Part shown: in pieces, positions 51,152-60,223 of the stretch
Position numbering within the stretch: the stretch's first letter is position 1
Layout: every line of letters starts with the position of its first letter
Assembly (NCBI GenBank): GCA_945870035.1
Contig: CAMBQQ010000007.1
Span: forward strand, 1 to 62,826
DNA length: 62,826 nt
From: Rhizobium sp. Q54
Lineage (GTDB): Bacteria; Pseudomonadota; Alphaproteobacteria; Rhizobiales; Xanthobacteraceae
Direction of reading: 5' to 3'
Notes under the pieces: model-generated
Seen by the model: the letters and a program-made list of their open reading frames with translations, nothing else
What the model was told of the DNA's origin: nothing
The model's database searches: none
Position numbers and translations under genes: made by a program

Positions 51152-52297
51152 ATCGCAAAATTGCCGCAGCAATTCGCGGCCGTAATCGTTGCCGTTCGGA
51201 GTGCGTACCATCGCGTGCGCATGCTGCCGGTTATAGCCGGCATTCGGGAGCGCGACGCCGGGCTGGTGATAGAACTCGATATAGATCACGGGGCTGTGCA
51301 CCCGGTAATAGAATGGCGCAGTGTCGCCGTAGTCGCCGATCCAGCCGAACCAGGTGCGGTCGATATGCGTGAGTGTTTCCGCGTGCCATAGCTTGGCATG
51401 CGCCGGCGTCAGGCGGTCGGTGTAGAGCCTGATCAGATCGGCGAGTTGCGCGTGCTGCGCCGGCGTCATCGCGGTCGACGGCACGCCGGCATAAGGCAGC
51501 ACGACGTTGTCCTGGAAACCGGCGGCAAAACCGTCGAACGGCAGATCCTTGCCGACGATCGCTTGCGCCCGTTGTGCGGGCGTCAGCGCGCCCATAAATT
51601 GCCAGCCGCGCGCTTCTTCCTCGCGCAGCACGGTCAGCCCGGCATATTTGCCGGCGTCGGCCTTGATCGGCTCGGAGCCGAGCAGGATCGGCGACAGCAC
51701 GACCTGATCGCCGAGCACGAAGCAGTTGATGTTGCAGTGATGGCCGTCGACCTGAAAGCCCCAGGGTCGATCGGAAGACGGTTCACTGAACAGGCTGATC
51801 CAATAATAGAACTCGCCGAATTCCAGCGGCAGTCCGGTCAATTCGGCGAGCGTCGTGTTGAGCCGCATGGCGTTGCGCGCGGTCTCATAGGTTTGTGTCC
51901 CGAGGCTGGCGCGCAGAATGCCGTAGGCGAGATTGCGTTGCATTTCGCTAAGATCGATTAGGCAGAGGCCGTGCCGCATCAGGTTGCGGTGGATGTTGCT
52001 CCAGGTCCGCCAGATATCGCTGTCGATCGGAAAGGTGGCGGCCTTGCGCTGTTCGTTGTCGAGCGACGCGGCGAAGGCGCGGACGGCATCGGCAATCGCC
52101 TGCACGCTGGCGCCGGTTTTCCGCAGCGCAAACAGGCGAGGCTCGACATTTCCATCGGCGGTCAGCCCCTTGAATGGCTGCGCCAGTGCGACATGCCAGC
52201 CGGCGAAAAGGTCCTGCAACGGTTTCGACACGGCATTGGTGTCGATGCGCGGTGGCGCGCGCGACGGCTGGGGCAGCGTGGCGGCTCGGTCCGGCAT
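51125..52297 (-). CDS. DUF3500 domain protein
   Basis: 390 residues on the minus strand. The DUF3500 pattern is clear: RMNTTLAEL-like and GLPLEFGEFYYWISLFSEPS, GFQVDGHHCNINCFVLGD, and the end VYIEFYHQPGVALPN ... NRQHAHAMVRTPNGNDYG. Several conserved His suggest a metal site, but the biochemical role is unknown. It has no signal peptide, unlike some family members. It overlaps the amidohydrolase tail and diverges from the FAH-family gene. Confidence 0.88.
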   Translation of the reverse strand: MPDRAATLPQPSRAPPRIDTNAVSKPLQDLFAGWHVALAQPFKGLTADGNVEPRLFALRKTGASVQAIADAVRAFAASLDNEQRKAATFPIDSDIWRTWSNIHRNLMRHGLCLIDLSEMQRNLAYGILRASLGTQTYETARNAMRLNTTLAELTGLPLEFGEFYYWISLFSEPSSDRPWGFQVDGHHCNINCFVLGDQVVLSPILLGSEPIKADAGKYAGLTVLREEEARGWQFMGALTPAQRAQAIVGKDLPFDGFAAGFQDNVVLPYAGVPSTAMTPAQHAQLADLIRLYTDRLTPAHAKLWHAETLTHIDRTWFGWIGDYGDTAPFYYRVHSPVIYIEFYHQPGVALPNAGYNRQHAHAMVRTPNGNDYGRELLRQFCDLEAGKARQ

Positions 52298-52462
52298 GGC
52301 GCTGAATTTCTACCACCTCGGGCGCAGCGTTAAAAGTGCTTGGCGCCGACACATGCCGGACGATGAATTATTGGCACGGGGACTATGCCTAAGCTTCATT
52401 CGGTAAAGCTGGTTGCCTGTCCGCTTCTGTGCTGTATTGCAAAAAAACTCGGGGAGTCCTTC

Positions 52463-53401
52463 GTGAAGCTTGTTCTGTTCCAGACGTCGCCCGGCGCCGA
52501 AATACTGCCCGGCGCGTTGACCGGTCGCGGCGTCGTCGATCTGTCGCTGGCCGTGAAGAAAGGCTACACGCCGCAGCTGACCATGCAGGGCATCATTGAC
52601 GATTTCGACCGGTTGCGGTCGACACTTGAAAAAACGGCGCGGGACGAAAGCGCAACGCCGCTCGTGCAAGTACAATTGCGGCCGCCACTGCCGCGTCCGG
52701 GCAAGATTCTCGCCTGCATCGCCAATTATTGGGAACATGCGCAGCGCGAAGCGCGGCCGCTCAACATGTTCATGAAAAATCCGGATGCCGTCGGCGGCCC
52801 TGGCGATACTATCATGCTGCCGGAGTACACCGTGCCGTGGATGTTCATGCACGAAGCCGAACTGGCTTTGGTGATGCGTGGGCCGTCGAAAATGGTCAAA
52901 GCGAAGGACTGGCAAAGCGCGGTCTTCGGCTACACCTGCATGATCGACGTCTCGGCGCGCGAGGAGGGCCGCAAGACCTGGCCGGCTTCGCCGCATACAA
53001 GTTGGCTCGGCAAGTCGTTCGACACCTTCGGTCCGATCGGACCCTGTATCGCAACGGCTGACGAGATCAAGGATCCCAACGACCTTGTGGTTCGCTTCTG
53101 GAACGACAGTCAGCTCCGCCACAACTATAACACGGACGACATGGAGCATCGCGTGCCCGAACTGGTGGAATTCGCCACCACAGTGATGACCATGAATTCT
53201 GGCGATCTGATTGCCTGCGGCACCAACCACGAGGGCCTTGGCGCCCTTCAGGACGGCGAGACCGTCGATATAGAAATCCAGAATATCGGCAAGATGACGC
53301 TGAAAGTTTCCGATCCGCTGAAGCGGAAATGGGACCGCGGCGTCTATATGGGCGCGGATTCCACCAATCCGGATGCGGTCAAGCGCCACCGGCCACAATA
53401 G
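52463..53401 (+). CDS. Fumarylacetoacetate hydrolase (FAH) family protein
   Basis: 312 residues. GTG 52463 follows GGGGAG at good spacing; the upstream ATG at 52385 would add a cysteine-rich leader unrelated to the family. Metal ligands are in FMHEAELALVM (ExE) and CMIDVSARE (Asp). Other family marks are GKSFDTFGPIGPCI and DLIACGTNHEGLGALQDGE. Members hydrolyse C-C bonds or decarboxylate/hydrate ring-cleavage products. It is followed by its likely regulator of LysR type. Confidence 0.9.
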   Translation: MKLVLFQTSPGAEILPGALTGRGVVDLSLAVKKGYTPQLTMQGIIDDFDRLRSTLEKTARDESATPLVQVQLRPPLPRPGKILACIANYWEHAQREARPLNMFMKNPDAVGGPGDTIMLPEYTVPWMFMHEAELALVMRGPSKMVKAKDWQSAVFGYTCMIDVSAREEGRKTWPASPHTSWLGKSFDTFGPIGPCIATADEIKDPNDLVVRFWNDSQLRHNYNTDDMEHRVPELVEFATTVMTMNSGDLIACGTNHEGLGALQDGETVDIEIQNIGKMTLKVSDPLKRKWDRGVYMGADSTNPDAVKRHRPQ

Positions 53402-53485
53402 AGTTGCCGCCGCCGGCAAAATCGGTGACCTTGATTGCGGCGGTCACCCGGCAACCAGGCTGTTCGATCATCGACGGGATTATGC

Positions 53486-54433
53486 ATGCGAGCGGACGAT
53501 CTCTCCCGTATGGACCTCAATCTTCTGTTCGTGTTCGAGGCGGTGATGCAGGAGCGCAGCGTTACTCGCGCGGCGCAGCGGCTCAACGTCTCCCAGTCGA
53601 CAATCAGCCACGCGCTGAATCGGCTGCGTGTCGTGCTGAAGGACGAATTGTTTATTCGCGGCTCCGGCGAAATGCGCCCGACGCCGCGCGCCGTCGCTTT
53701 GTCAACCGCCGTCATTCCGACCCTCGCACATATTCGTGCCGCGCTGGCGCCGACCGATTTTACGCCTGCCAAGGCCGCCCATACATTCCAGTTGGCGATG
53801 ACCGACTATGTCGCAACCTTGCACCTCAACAAACTTGTCGAGGTCGTGCGCATGCGCGCGCCGCATGTCGATCTGCGCATCAAGCTCAATGTCATGCAGA
53901 ATGCCTGGAGCATGCTCGACAAGCAGGAGGCCGATCTTGTCGTCGGCATGATCGACCAGCCGCCGGACCGCTTCGCCACCGAGCTGCTCTATGAGGACAG
54001 CGTCGTCGTCGTCATGTCGCCGAAAAATCCGCTCGGCAAGCGGCCGCTGGCGCTGGAAAGTTACGCCGCCGGCAAACACGTCTATATTCCGGTCGATGGC
54101 ATCATTCCGACGCATACCGGCCGCATCGACCGGGCGCTGGAACTCAAGGGTCTGGTGCGCCGCCATGTCTTGACCGTCAGTCAGTTCGCCTTGGCGCCGC
54201 CGATCATCTACAATACCGATTACATCATGAGCATTCCGCGACGGCTCGCCGAAATGTGCAAAAGCCAGTACAAATTGCGCGTCGTCGAATTGCCGCTCGA
54301 TTTGCCGTTGCAGCCGACCCGCGTCGTTTGGCACCCGCATCTCGGCAACGGCGCCGCCAACCGTTGGATGATCGAGGTTCTCCAGGAGATTTCTTCTGTC
54401 GCGCCCGGTTCGAGCGGCAGCAGGAAAAACTAG
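53486..54433 (+). CDS. LysR-family transcriptional regulator
   Basis: 315 residues. The N-terminal winged helix (DLNLLFVFEAVMQERSVTRA, RLNVSQSTISHALNRLRVVL) has a NodD/NahR-like opening. The effector domain follows (FQLAMTDYVATLHLNKLVEV, VWHPHLGNGAANRWMIEVL). NahR/LinR-type members respond to aromatic acids. ATG 53486 gives the conserved start. It probably controls the aldolase-ligase operon that begins 171 bases downstream. Confidence 0.9.
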   Translation: MRADDLSRMDLNLLFVFEAVMQERSVTRAAQRLNVSQSTISHALNRLRVVLKDELFIRGSGEMRPTPRAVALSTAVIPTLAHIRAALAPTDFTPAKAAHTFQLAMTDYVATLHLNKLVEVVRMRAPHVDLRIKLNVMQNAWSMLDKQEADLVVGMIDQPPDRFATELLYEDSVVVVMSPKNPLGKRPLALESYAAGKHVYIPVDGIIPTHTGRIDRALELKGLVRRHVLTVSQFALAPPIIYNTDYIMSIPRRLAEMCKSQYKLRVVELPLDLPLQPTRVVWHPHLGNGAANRWMIEVLQEISSVAPGSSGSRKN

Positions 54434-54604
54434 CTCCGTGAGCCGGCGCACCATGCGGCGGTTTCATAGTGCAGCTAGGAATACTTCATTTCCGCCAGCG
54501 GCTTGAGAGCGTGTAAGATCGTCCCCGGAATTGCTGTCCGCGTCTCGTCGCAAGGCCGTTCGTCGGCCGGACGCTCATAACAGCGAACCAAAGGGGGGAT
54601 TTCG

Positions 54605-55387
54605 ATGCAGAGCCAGGCGTCTACCCAAGCGGCTGCGGCAAAGCCGAAGATGTCGCCGGAGGAATGGAAAACCCGCGTCGATCTGGCCGCCGCTTTCCGG
54701 CTCGCCGCGATGCAGGAATGGGACGAGGGTTTGGTCGCGCATTTGTCGGCGCGCGTTCCCGGCGAGCCCAATCATTATTTGATGCACCCGGCCGCGATCC
54801 TGTTCGAGGAAATCACCGCGTCGCGCCTGCACAAGCTCGACGAGAAGTGCAATCACGTCGTACCGAGCGACGAGATACCGCACAAGTTCGCGTTTCCGTT
54901 CCACAAGGGTATCTACGACGCCTATCCGCAGGCGCAGTGCATCATCCATCTGCACACGAAATACGTGACTGCGGTGGCGATGCAGGAGCAGGGCCTCATC
55001 TACGGCAACCAGTATGCGATGTGGCTCGGGCCGATCGGCTACCACGATTATGAAGGCCTGGTTTCGAGCGATGAAGAGGGTATTCGTCTGGCCAAGAATT
55101 TCGGCAACAGCCAGGTGGTGCTGCAGCGCGGCCACGGCTTCGTGCTGTGGGGCCACTCTGTGCATGAGGCTTACATGCTGGCCTTCCTGATGATCCGCGC
55201 CTGCGAGACGCAGGTGCGCTCGATGGCCGGCGGCGTGAAGCCCTATGTCCCGCCGCAGCATGTTCTCGACGTCACGATCGAACAGGCCCGTAAATTTTTC
55301 ACTGACGGCAATTCGCCGTTCAACCAGATGAGCTGGCGCGCAATGCTGCGCAAACTCGACCGCGACGCGCCGGATTACAAAACTTGA
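54605..55387 (+). CDS. Class II aldolase/adducin family protein
   Basis: 260 residues. The zinc-site histidines are in CIIHLHTKYVT (HxH) and VLQRGHGFVLWGHSVHEAY; the substrate loop LSARVPGEPNHYLMHP is the usual family form. Members cleave or decarboxylate phosphosugars, hydroxyacids or ring-derived hydroxyoxoacids. The start follows AAAGGGGGG. It is the first gene of a same-strand run to 60205. Confidence 0.88.
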   Translation: MQSQASTQAAAAKPKMSPEEWKTRVDLAAAFRLAAMQEWDEGLVAHLSARVPGEPNHYLMHPAAILFEEITASRLHKLDEKCNHVVPSDEIPHKFAFPFHKGIYDAYPQAQCIIHLHTKYVTAVAMQEQGLIYGNQYAMWLGPIGYHDYEGLVSSDEEGIRLAKNFGNSQVVLQRGHGFVLWGHSVHEAYMLAFLMIRACETQVRSMAGGVKPYVPPQHVLDVTIEQARKFFTDGNSPFNQMSWRAMLRKLDRDAPDYKT

Positions 55388-55466
55388 ATTGATTGCGCCA
55401 CTGGCGCCAACGAATGCTTCGCGCCGGTCTGTTGGGCCGTCGCGCCTATTTCACACGGAGCTTGGA

Positions 55467-56918
55467 ATGACAGTTCTGCAACGCGCGGTGGCGGAAAGTT
55501 CGCTGCCGAATTATCACCGTTCGATCGATTGGGATGCGCTCTATAAGCGTTACCCGGTGCCGGATGTGTTCGAGCGCAGCCGCTGGCGCTGGTCGGGCGA
55601 TGAAATCCGCGCGTTTCAAAACGAGCAGTTCCTCGACCTGATGGTGACGGGCTGGCAGAACGGATTCTACGAGCGGCGCTGGAAGGCCGCAGGCCTCGAG
55701 CCCGGCGATATCAAGAGCATCGACGATATCGTCAAGCTGCCGATGTTCGACTCATCCGACATCAAGAAAGACCAGGAGGAGAACCCGCCCTTCGGTCTCA
55801 TCAATGGCGATGTCTTCGACCGCATGCAGACGACGCCGATGAAGCTGCAAACTTCTGGCGGCACCACGGGCAAGCCAAGGCCGACATTGTATTCACCGCT
55901 GGAGTGGGAGCTCAACGGCCTGACGCATGCGCGCAATCTCTATATCGTCGGCGTGCGGCCCGGCGATCGCGTGCAGATCCCGCACACCGCTTCGCTCGGC
56001 AATGCCGGCTGGTGCGCCTACAAGGCCTGCCACGATTACCTCGGCGCCATGCCGATTACCACCGGCACCGGTGCGGTGACCAGTTCGCGCCGGCAGATCG
56101 AGATCGCCCAGGATTGGGGCACCAATGTCTGGTATGTGCGCCCGGAATACGCCACCCAGCTTGCCAAGGTCGCGCGCGACGAACTGAACTTCGACGTGCG
56201 CGATCTCAAGACTAAGTTTCTAGGCTGCGGCCTTGGCCCCGACACGGAAAATACCTTCCGCAATCAGTTGCAGGACCTCTGGGGCTGTAAGGTCTACGAC
56301 ATGTACGGTACGCACGAGATGGGCATGGGCGCCTTCGAGTGCAAAGCGCAGAATGGCCTGCATTTTCACGAAGACTCGACGTTCTTCGAGATCGTCGGCG
56401 TCGAGGATGAGAAGCCGACTCCGGTTGGCGACATCGGCAACATGGTCTGCACCATTTTGCACCGCCGCCAGCAGCCGATGATCCGTTTCAATCTACGCGA
56501 TCTCACCCGCATTATTTCGACCGAGCGCTGCGAATGCGGCAGCTGCTTCCGCCGCATGCAGAAGATGCTCGGCCGCAGCGATACCATGGTGCGCATCCGC
56601 GGCGACAGCATATGGCCGCAGGCCTGTTTGCCGGCGATCAAAAGCGACAACCGCACCACCGGCGAGTGGCTGTGCATCGCTGAACGCAATGTGCGCGACG
56701 GCGTCGTGCGCGATGAGATGACCGTCAAGGTCGAAGTGCGCGATGATGCCGGCGGCTGGGACGGGCTGAAGGACCATATCGAAAAACGGCTGCATTCCGA
56801 CCTGGGCCTGAAGCTCGCCGTCGAACTGGTCGAGGAGGACGCTCTGATGGAGTGGTCGAACCGCGGCCGCGAAGGCAAGCCGAAACGCATCCTCGACCAC
56901 CGTTTTGAGAAGAAGTAA
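55467..56918 (+). CDS. PaaK-like acyl-CoA ligase (phenylacetate-CoA ligase family)
   Basis: 483 residues, AMP-forming. The P-loop TSGGTTGKPRPT, adenine-binding YGTHEMGMGAFEC, FNLRDLTRI and the C-terminal PaaK-type domain are present. A CECGSC pair may hold zinc. ATG 55467 follows GGAG. It would activate a carboxylic acid, probably aromatic or unsaturated, with CoA before further steps encoded around it. Substrate is inference. Confidence 0.88.
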   Translation: MTVLQRAVAESSLPNYHRSIDWDALYKRYPVPDVFERSRWRWSGDEIRAFQNEQFLDLMVTGWQNGFYERRWKAAGLEPGDIKSIDDIVKLPMFDSSDIKKDQEENPPFGLINGDVFDRMQTTPMKLQTSGGTTGKPRPTLYSPLEWELNGLTHARNLYIVGVRPGDRVQIPHTASLGNAGWCAYKACHDYLGAMPITTGTGAVTSSRRQIEIAQDWGTNVWYVRPEYATQLAKVARDELNFDVRDLKTKFLGCGLGPDTENTFRNQLQDLWGCKVYDMYGTHEMGMGAFECKAQNGLHFHEDSTFFEIVGVEDEKPTPVGDIGNMVCTILHRRQQPMIRFNLRDLTRIISTERCECGSCFRRMQKMLGRSDTMVRIRGDSIWPQACLPAIKSDNRTTGEWLCIAERNVRDGVVRDEMTVKVEVRDDAGGWDGLKDHIEKRLHSDLGLKLAVELVEEDALMEWSNRGREGKPKRILDHRFEKK

Positions 56919-56923
56919 CCGCC

Positions 56924-57793
56924 ATGCGCTATTTCGATTGCCACTCCCATTTTTCGACACAGGCCGGCCTGCATCACGCCTCGCAGGCGGACTATGAGCA
57001 GGCGCAGAAGGTGTTCAAGCGCAAGCGAACGTTCGAGACCGAGGAGGAAATGGCTGACGGCTTCCGCAAGCGCAACGTCCGCACCATTCTCGACATTTAC
57101 CGCACCTGGCGGATGACCGACGAGGACGACATCCGGCAATCACATGACTATGTCATCGACTTCGCCCGCAAGAACAAGGACGTTGTTTACGGCAACTGGG
57201 TCGCCATCAACCCGGCGATGAAGGATTTCTGGCTGAAGGAATTCAGGCGCTTGTTGGATTCCAAGACCGGCTTCTACGGCTTCTGCCAGAGCCAGAATTC
57301 CTTGGGCTATCCGGCCAGCGATCCGATCTGGGACCCGTTCTACAAACTGTCGATTGAGATCGGCGCGCCCGTCCTGATCATGACGGGCCTGACCGGCATC
57401 GGCCAGGGCCTGCCCGGCGGCAAGGGCATCATCCTGGAGGACGGTCACCCGCGCCATGTCGACCGCGTTGCGGCGCGCTTTCCGGATTTGAAGGTTCTTG
57501 CCGGCCGTCCGGCCTGGCCGTGGCAAGACGATATGCTGGCAATCCTGTTGCACAAATCGAATGTTTTCTACGAGGTGCACGGCTGGTCGCCGAAATACTT
57601 CACGCCGGCTCTGAAGAAGGAAATTGGCTGGCGTATGCAGGACCGCGTCATGTTCGGCTGGGACTGGCCGACATTGGCGCTTGAGCGGCTCGTTGAAGAC
57701 TGGCGTTCGCTCGGCTACAGCGAGGAAGTCTACGAAAAGGTCTTCCATCGCAACGCCGAGGCGTTCTTTCCCGATGCCGCGCCCGGCAAGTAA
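56924..57793 (+). CDS. Amidohydrolase-2 family protein, second copy
   Basis: 289 residues. The metal motif HxH is in YFDCHSHFSTQ (N-terminus), barrel histidines lie in GHPRHVDRVAARFP and YEVHGWSPKYF, and the final Asp in FGWDWPTLAL. It is clearly distinct from the copy at 50198, with a charged insertion near 30-50 (QKVFKRKRTFETEEEMADGF). It follows the CoA ligase by 5 bases and probably acts in the same route. Confidence 0.87.
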   Translation: MRYFDCHSHFSTQAGLHHASQADYEQAQKVFKRKRTFETEEEMADGFRKRNVRTILDIYRTWRMTDEDDIRQSHDYVIDFARKNKDVVYGNWVAINPAMKDFWLKEFRRLLDSKTGFYGFCQSQNSLGYPASDPIWDPFYKLSIEIGAPVLIMTGLTGIGQGLPGGKGIILEDGHPRHVDRVAARFPDLKVLAGRPAWPWQDDMLAILLHKSNVFYEVHGWSPKYFTPALKKEIGWRMQDRVMFGWDWPTLALERLVEDWRSLGYSEEVYEKVFHRNAEAFFPDAAPGK

Positions 57794-57796
57794 GAA

Positions 57797-58891
57797 GTGA
57801 CAGAAATGCCGACAGCCGCCGAACTCTTTAAAAGATTGAACGAAGCTGCCGGCCAGCGCAATATCAATGTGCCGGACGTTGTTGCGCTGTTGCGCGATAC
57901 GTTCCGGCATGCCGGCCTGTCCGATACCGATGCAACGATCGCCGCCGACATCGCGGCGCACGGCACGCTGCACGGCTCCGACGCGCACGGCGCGGTGCAG
58001 ATGCCGCTTTATGTCGCCGGTCTCATGGACGGCACCATCAAGAGCAGGCCGGACATCCAGATGACCGGCGCCTTGCCGTGCTGCAAGGTGATGGATGCCG
58101 ACCATGCGCTTGGTCTCGTCGCCGGTCAGAAGGCCATGGATGCCGCCATCGATATGGCGAAAACCTTCGGCATGGGCGCGGTCGCCGTGCGCAAGTCGAG
58201 CCATAACGGCACCGCCGGCTATTTTTCAGAGCGCGCCGCTAGCCAGGGGTTGATCGGCATGGCGTTCACCAATGCCATGCCGGCCATCGCGCCCACCGGC
58301 TCGACCGAGGCGCTGCTTGGCACCAATCCGATCGGCGCGGCGTTTCCGCTGCCGGGCGCCGATCCGATCGTCATCGATCTGGCGACCAGCGTCGTCGCGC
58401 GGTCGCGTATCCGCGCCATGCTGACGCAAGGCAAGACGCTTCCCGAGGGCTGGGCGCTCGATCCCGAGGGCAGGCCGACCACCGATCCGGCTATCGCCGT
58501 CAAAGGCTCGGTGCTGCCGATTGGCGGGCCAAAGGGCTACGCGTTATCGCTGATGGTCGAATTGCTGTGCAGTGCTCTGGCGGATGGCGAGCCCGGCTTT
58601 CAGGTAACTTACGAGAACATGGTCAAGCGGCCGAGCAACATCAGCCAGTTCTATATGGCGCTCAATCCAGCCGGCTTTGCCGGGCCTGAGCCCTACGGCG
58701 CCCGCGCGGCGCATGTCGCCGATGTGCTGGTCAAGGCAAAGCCGATGGCCGGCGCGGAAGCGCCGCGTCTGCCCGGCGCGCGCGGCTTTGCCGCCAACCG
58801 CAAGGCGGCGCGCGATGGACTGGCGATGTCCGACAACCTCGCGGCCGCGTTCAAGAACGTCGCCAAAATGATCGAAAGCCGCGCGTCGTGA
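57797..58891 (+). CDS. Ldh-family NAD(P)-dependent 2-hydroxyacid dehydrogenase
   Basis: 364 residues of the malate/L-lactate dehydrogenase (YlbC/ComC) type, a fold different from classic lactate dehydrogenase. Motifs: HGSDAHGAVQMPLYVAGLMD, RKSSHNGTAGYFSERA, LGTNPIGAAFPLPGADPIVI and GGPKGYALSLMVELLCSALA. The start is GTG 57797; ATG 57806 is an alternative. It oxidises a 2-hydroxyacid to the 2-oxoacid. It overlaps the following gene by 4 bases. Confidence 0.9.
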   Translation: MTEMPTAAELFKRLNEAAGQRNINVPDVVALLRDTFRHAGLSDTDATIAADIAAHGTLHGSDAHGAVQMPLYVAGLMDGTIKSRPDIQMTGALPCCKVMDADHALGLVAGQKAMDAAIDMAKTFGMGAVAVRKSSHNGTAGYFSERAASQGLIGMAFTNAMPAIAPTGSTEALLGTNPIGAAFPLPGADPIVIDLATSVVARSRIRAMLTQGKTLPEGWALDPEGRPTTDPAIAVKGSVLPIGGPKGYALSLMVELLCSALADGEPGFQVTYENMVKRPSNISQFYMALNPAGFAGPEPYGARAAHVADVLVKAKPMAGAEAPRLPGARGFAANRKAARDGLAMSDNLAAAFKNVAKMIESRAS

Positions 58892-59898
58892 AGGCCTACG
58901 AAGTCCGCGAAACCACCGGGCTGGACGGCCTGCACCTGAACGTGGACCGGGCCGACCCGGTGCCCGGTCCTGGTCAGGTCCTGGTGCGCATGCGCGCCGC
59001 CGCGCTCAATTATCGCGACCAGGGCGTCATCAAGGGCGCTTACGGCTACACCAAATTTCCGGTGATTCCGCTGTCCGATGGCGCCGGCGAGGTGGTCCAG
59101 GTCGGCCCTGGCGTCACGGCATTCAAAGCAGGCGACCGTGTCGCAGGCACGTTCTTTGTCAACTGGATCGCCGGCCGCATCCCGCCCGATGCCTCGAAGA
59201 ATTCGCTCGGCGGCATGGTCGATGGCGTGCTGGCGGAATTTGTGCTGCTCAACGAGACCGGAGCAATCAAGCTACCAGATCATCTCAGCTTCGAGGAGGC
59301 GGCGACTTTGCCTTGCGCGGCGCTGACCGCCTGGCACGCCGTGGTCGAAGCCGGGCGTATCAAGGCCGGCGAGACCATCGTCATCCTCGGCACCGGCGGC
59401 GTGTCATGCTTCGCACTCGCCTTTGCCAAGATGCACGGCGCTATCGTCATCATGACGTCGAGTAGCGACGGCAAGCTGGCCCGGGTCAAGGCGCTCGGCG
59501 CCGACATGACGGTCAATTACAAGCAGACGCCCGACTGGGATCTGGAAGTGCTGAAGCTGACCGGCGGCGCCGGCGTCGATCACATCGTCGAGGTTGGCGG
59601 CCCTAATACCTTGGCGAAGTCAATGCTGGCAATCCAGCCGGGCGGTTCGATCTATGTCATCGGTGCGCTCGGCGGGACCGGCGCGATCGACCCGCGCGCC
59701 ATCAATCGTAAATCGATCCGCTTGCAAGGCATCCATGTCGGCTCGCGGGACATGTTCGCGGCGATGAATCGCGCGATCGCCAAAGCGCGACTAAAGCCGG
59801 TCATCGACTGCGTCTTCGATTTCGCCGACACTAAGGCCGCCTATGCGTACCAGGCCAGCGGCAGCCATCTCGGCAAGATCGTCATCGCCATACCGTAG
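58888..59898 (+). CDS. Medium-chain (MDR) NAD(P)-dependent alcohol dehydrogenase / quinone-reductase-like
   Basis: 336 residues. The GroES-like domain (NYRDQGVIKGAYGYTKFPVI, SDGAGEVVQVGPGVTAF) and the Rossmann domain (ILGTGGVSCFALAFAKMHGA) are complete. The zinc-binding cysteine cluster of classic alcohol dehydrogenases is not seen, suggesting the zinc-free branch. GTG 58888 overlaps the previous stop. It is probably a reductase or dehydrogenase for an enone or alcohol intermediate. Confidence 0.88.
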   Translation: MKAYEVRETTGLDGLHLNVDRADPVPGPGQVLVRMRAAALNYRDQGVIKGAYGYTKFPVIPLSDGAGEVVQVGPGVTAFKAGDRVAGTFFVNWIAGRIPPDASKNSLGGMVDGVLAEFVLLNETGAIKLPDHLSFEEAATLPCAALTAWHAVVEAGRIKAGETIVILGTGGVSCFALAFAKMHGAIVIMTSSSDGKLARVKALGADMTVNYKQTPDWDLEVLKLTGGAGVDHIVEVGGPNTLAKSMLAIQPGGSIYVIGALGGTGAIDPRAINRKSIRLQGIHVGSRDMFAAMNRAIAKARLKPVIDCVFDFADTKAAYAYQASGSHLGKIVIAIP

Positions 59899-59920
59899 CG
59901 ACCAATCAGGGAGAGTGCTG

Positions 59921-60205
59921 ATGCCGATGTTCGTCGTTCACGCGCTGGACAAGAAGGGCGCCGAGCGTAAGAAATTCTACGAGGAGCACCGCGCCTATGT
60001 CGGCACGGCGGCATCCAAACGCATCTGCATGATCATGTCGGGGCCCATTCTTGCCGAAGACGGCGATACCTCCGCCGGCAGCTTCTATTTCCTTGAAGCG
60101 CCCGACCGCCAGACCGTGGTCGACTTCAACAAAAACGACCCTTTTTCGAAGAACGGCGTGTGGGAGAAAGTCGAGATCAACGCCTTCCTGCGCCGTGCGC
60201 CATAA
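59921..60205 (+). CDS. YciI-family (YCII-related) protein, 94 aa
   Basis: A small dimeric ferredoxin-like alpha+beta-fold protein. The N-terminus MFVVHALDKKGAERKKFYEE and the conserved His in EEHRAYV, with the DP motif in KNDPFSKNGVW, match YciI. Relatives act on chlorinated or other ring-derived lactones, or have unknown roles. ATG 59921 follows GGGAGAG. It closes the operon that begins at 54605. Confidence 0.87.
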   Translation: MPMFVVHALDKKGAERKKFYEEHRAYVGTAASKRICMIMSGPILAEDGDTSAGSFYFLEAPDRQTVVDFNKNDPFSKNGVWEKVEINAFLRRAP

Positions 60206-60223
60206 GCGCATGCCAATCGCGCA

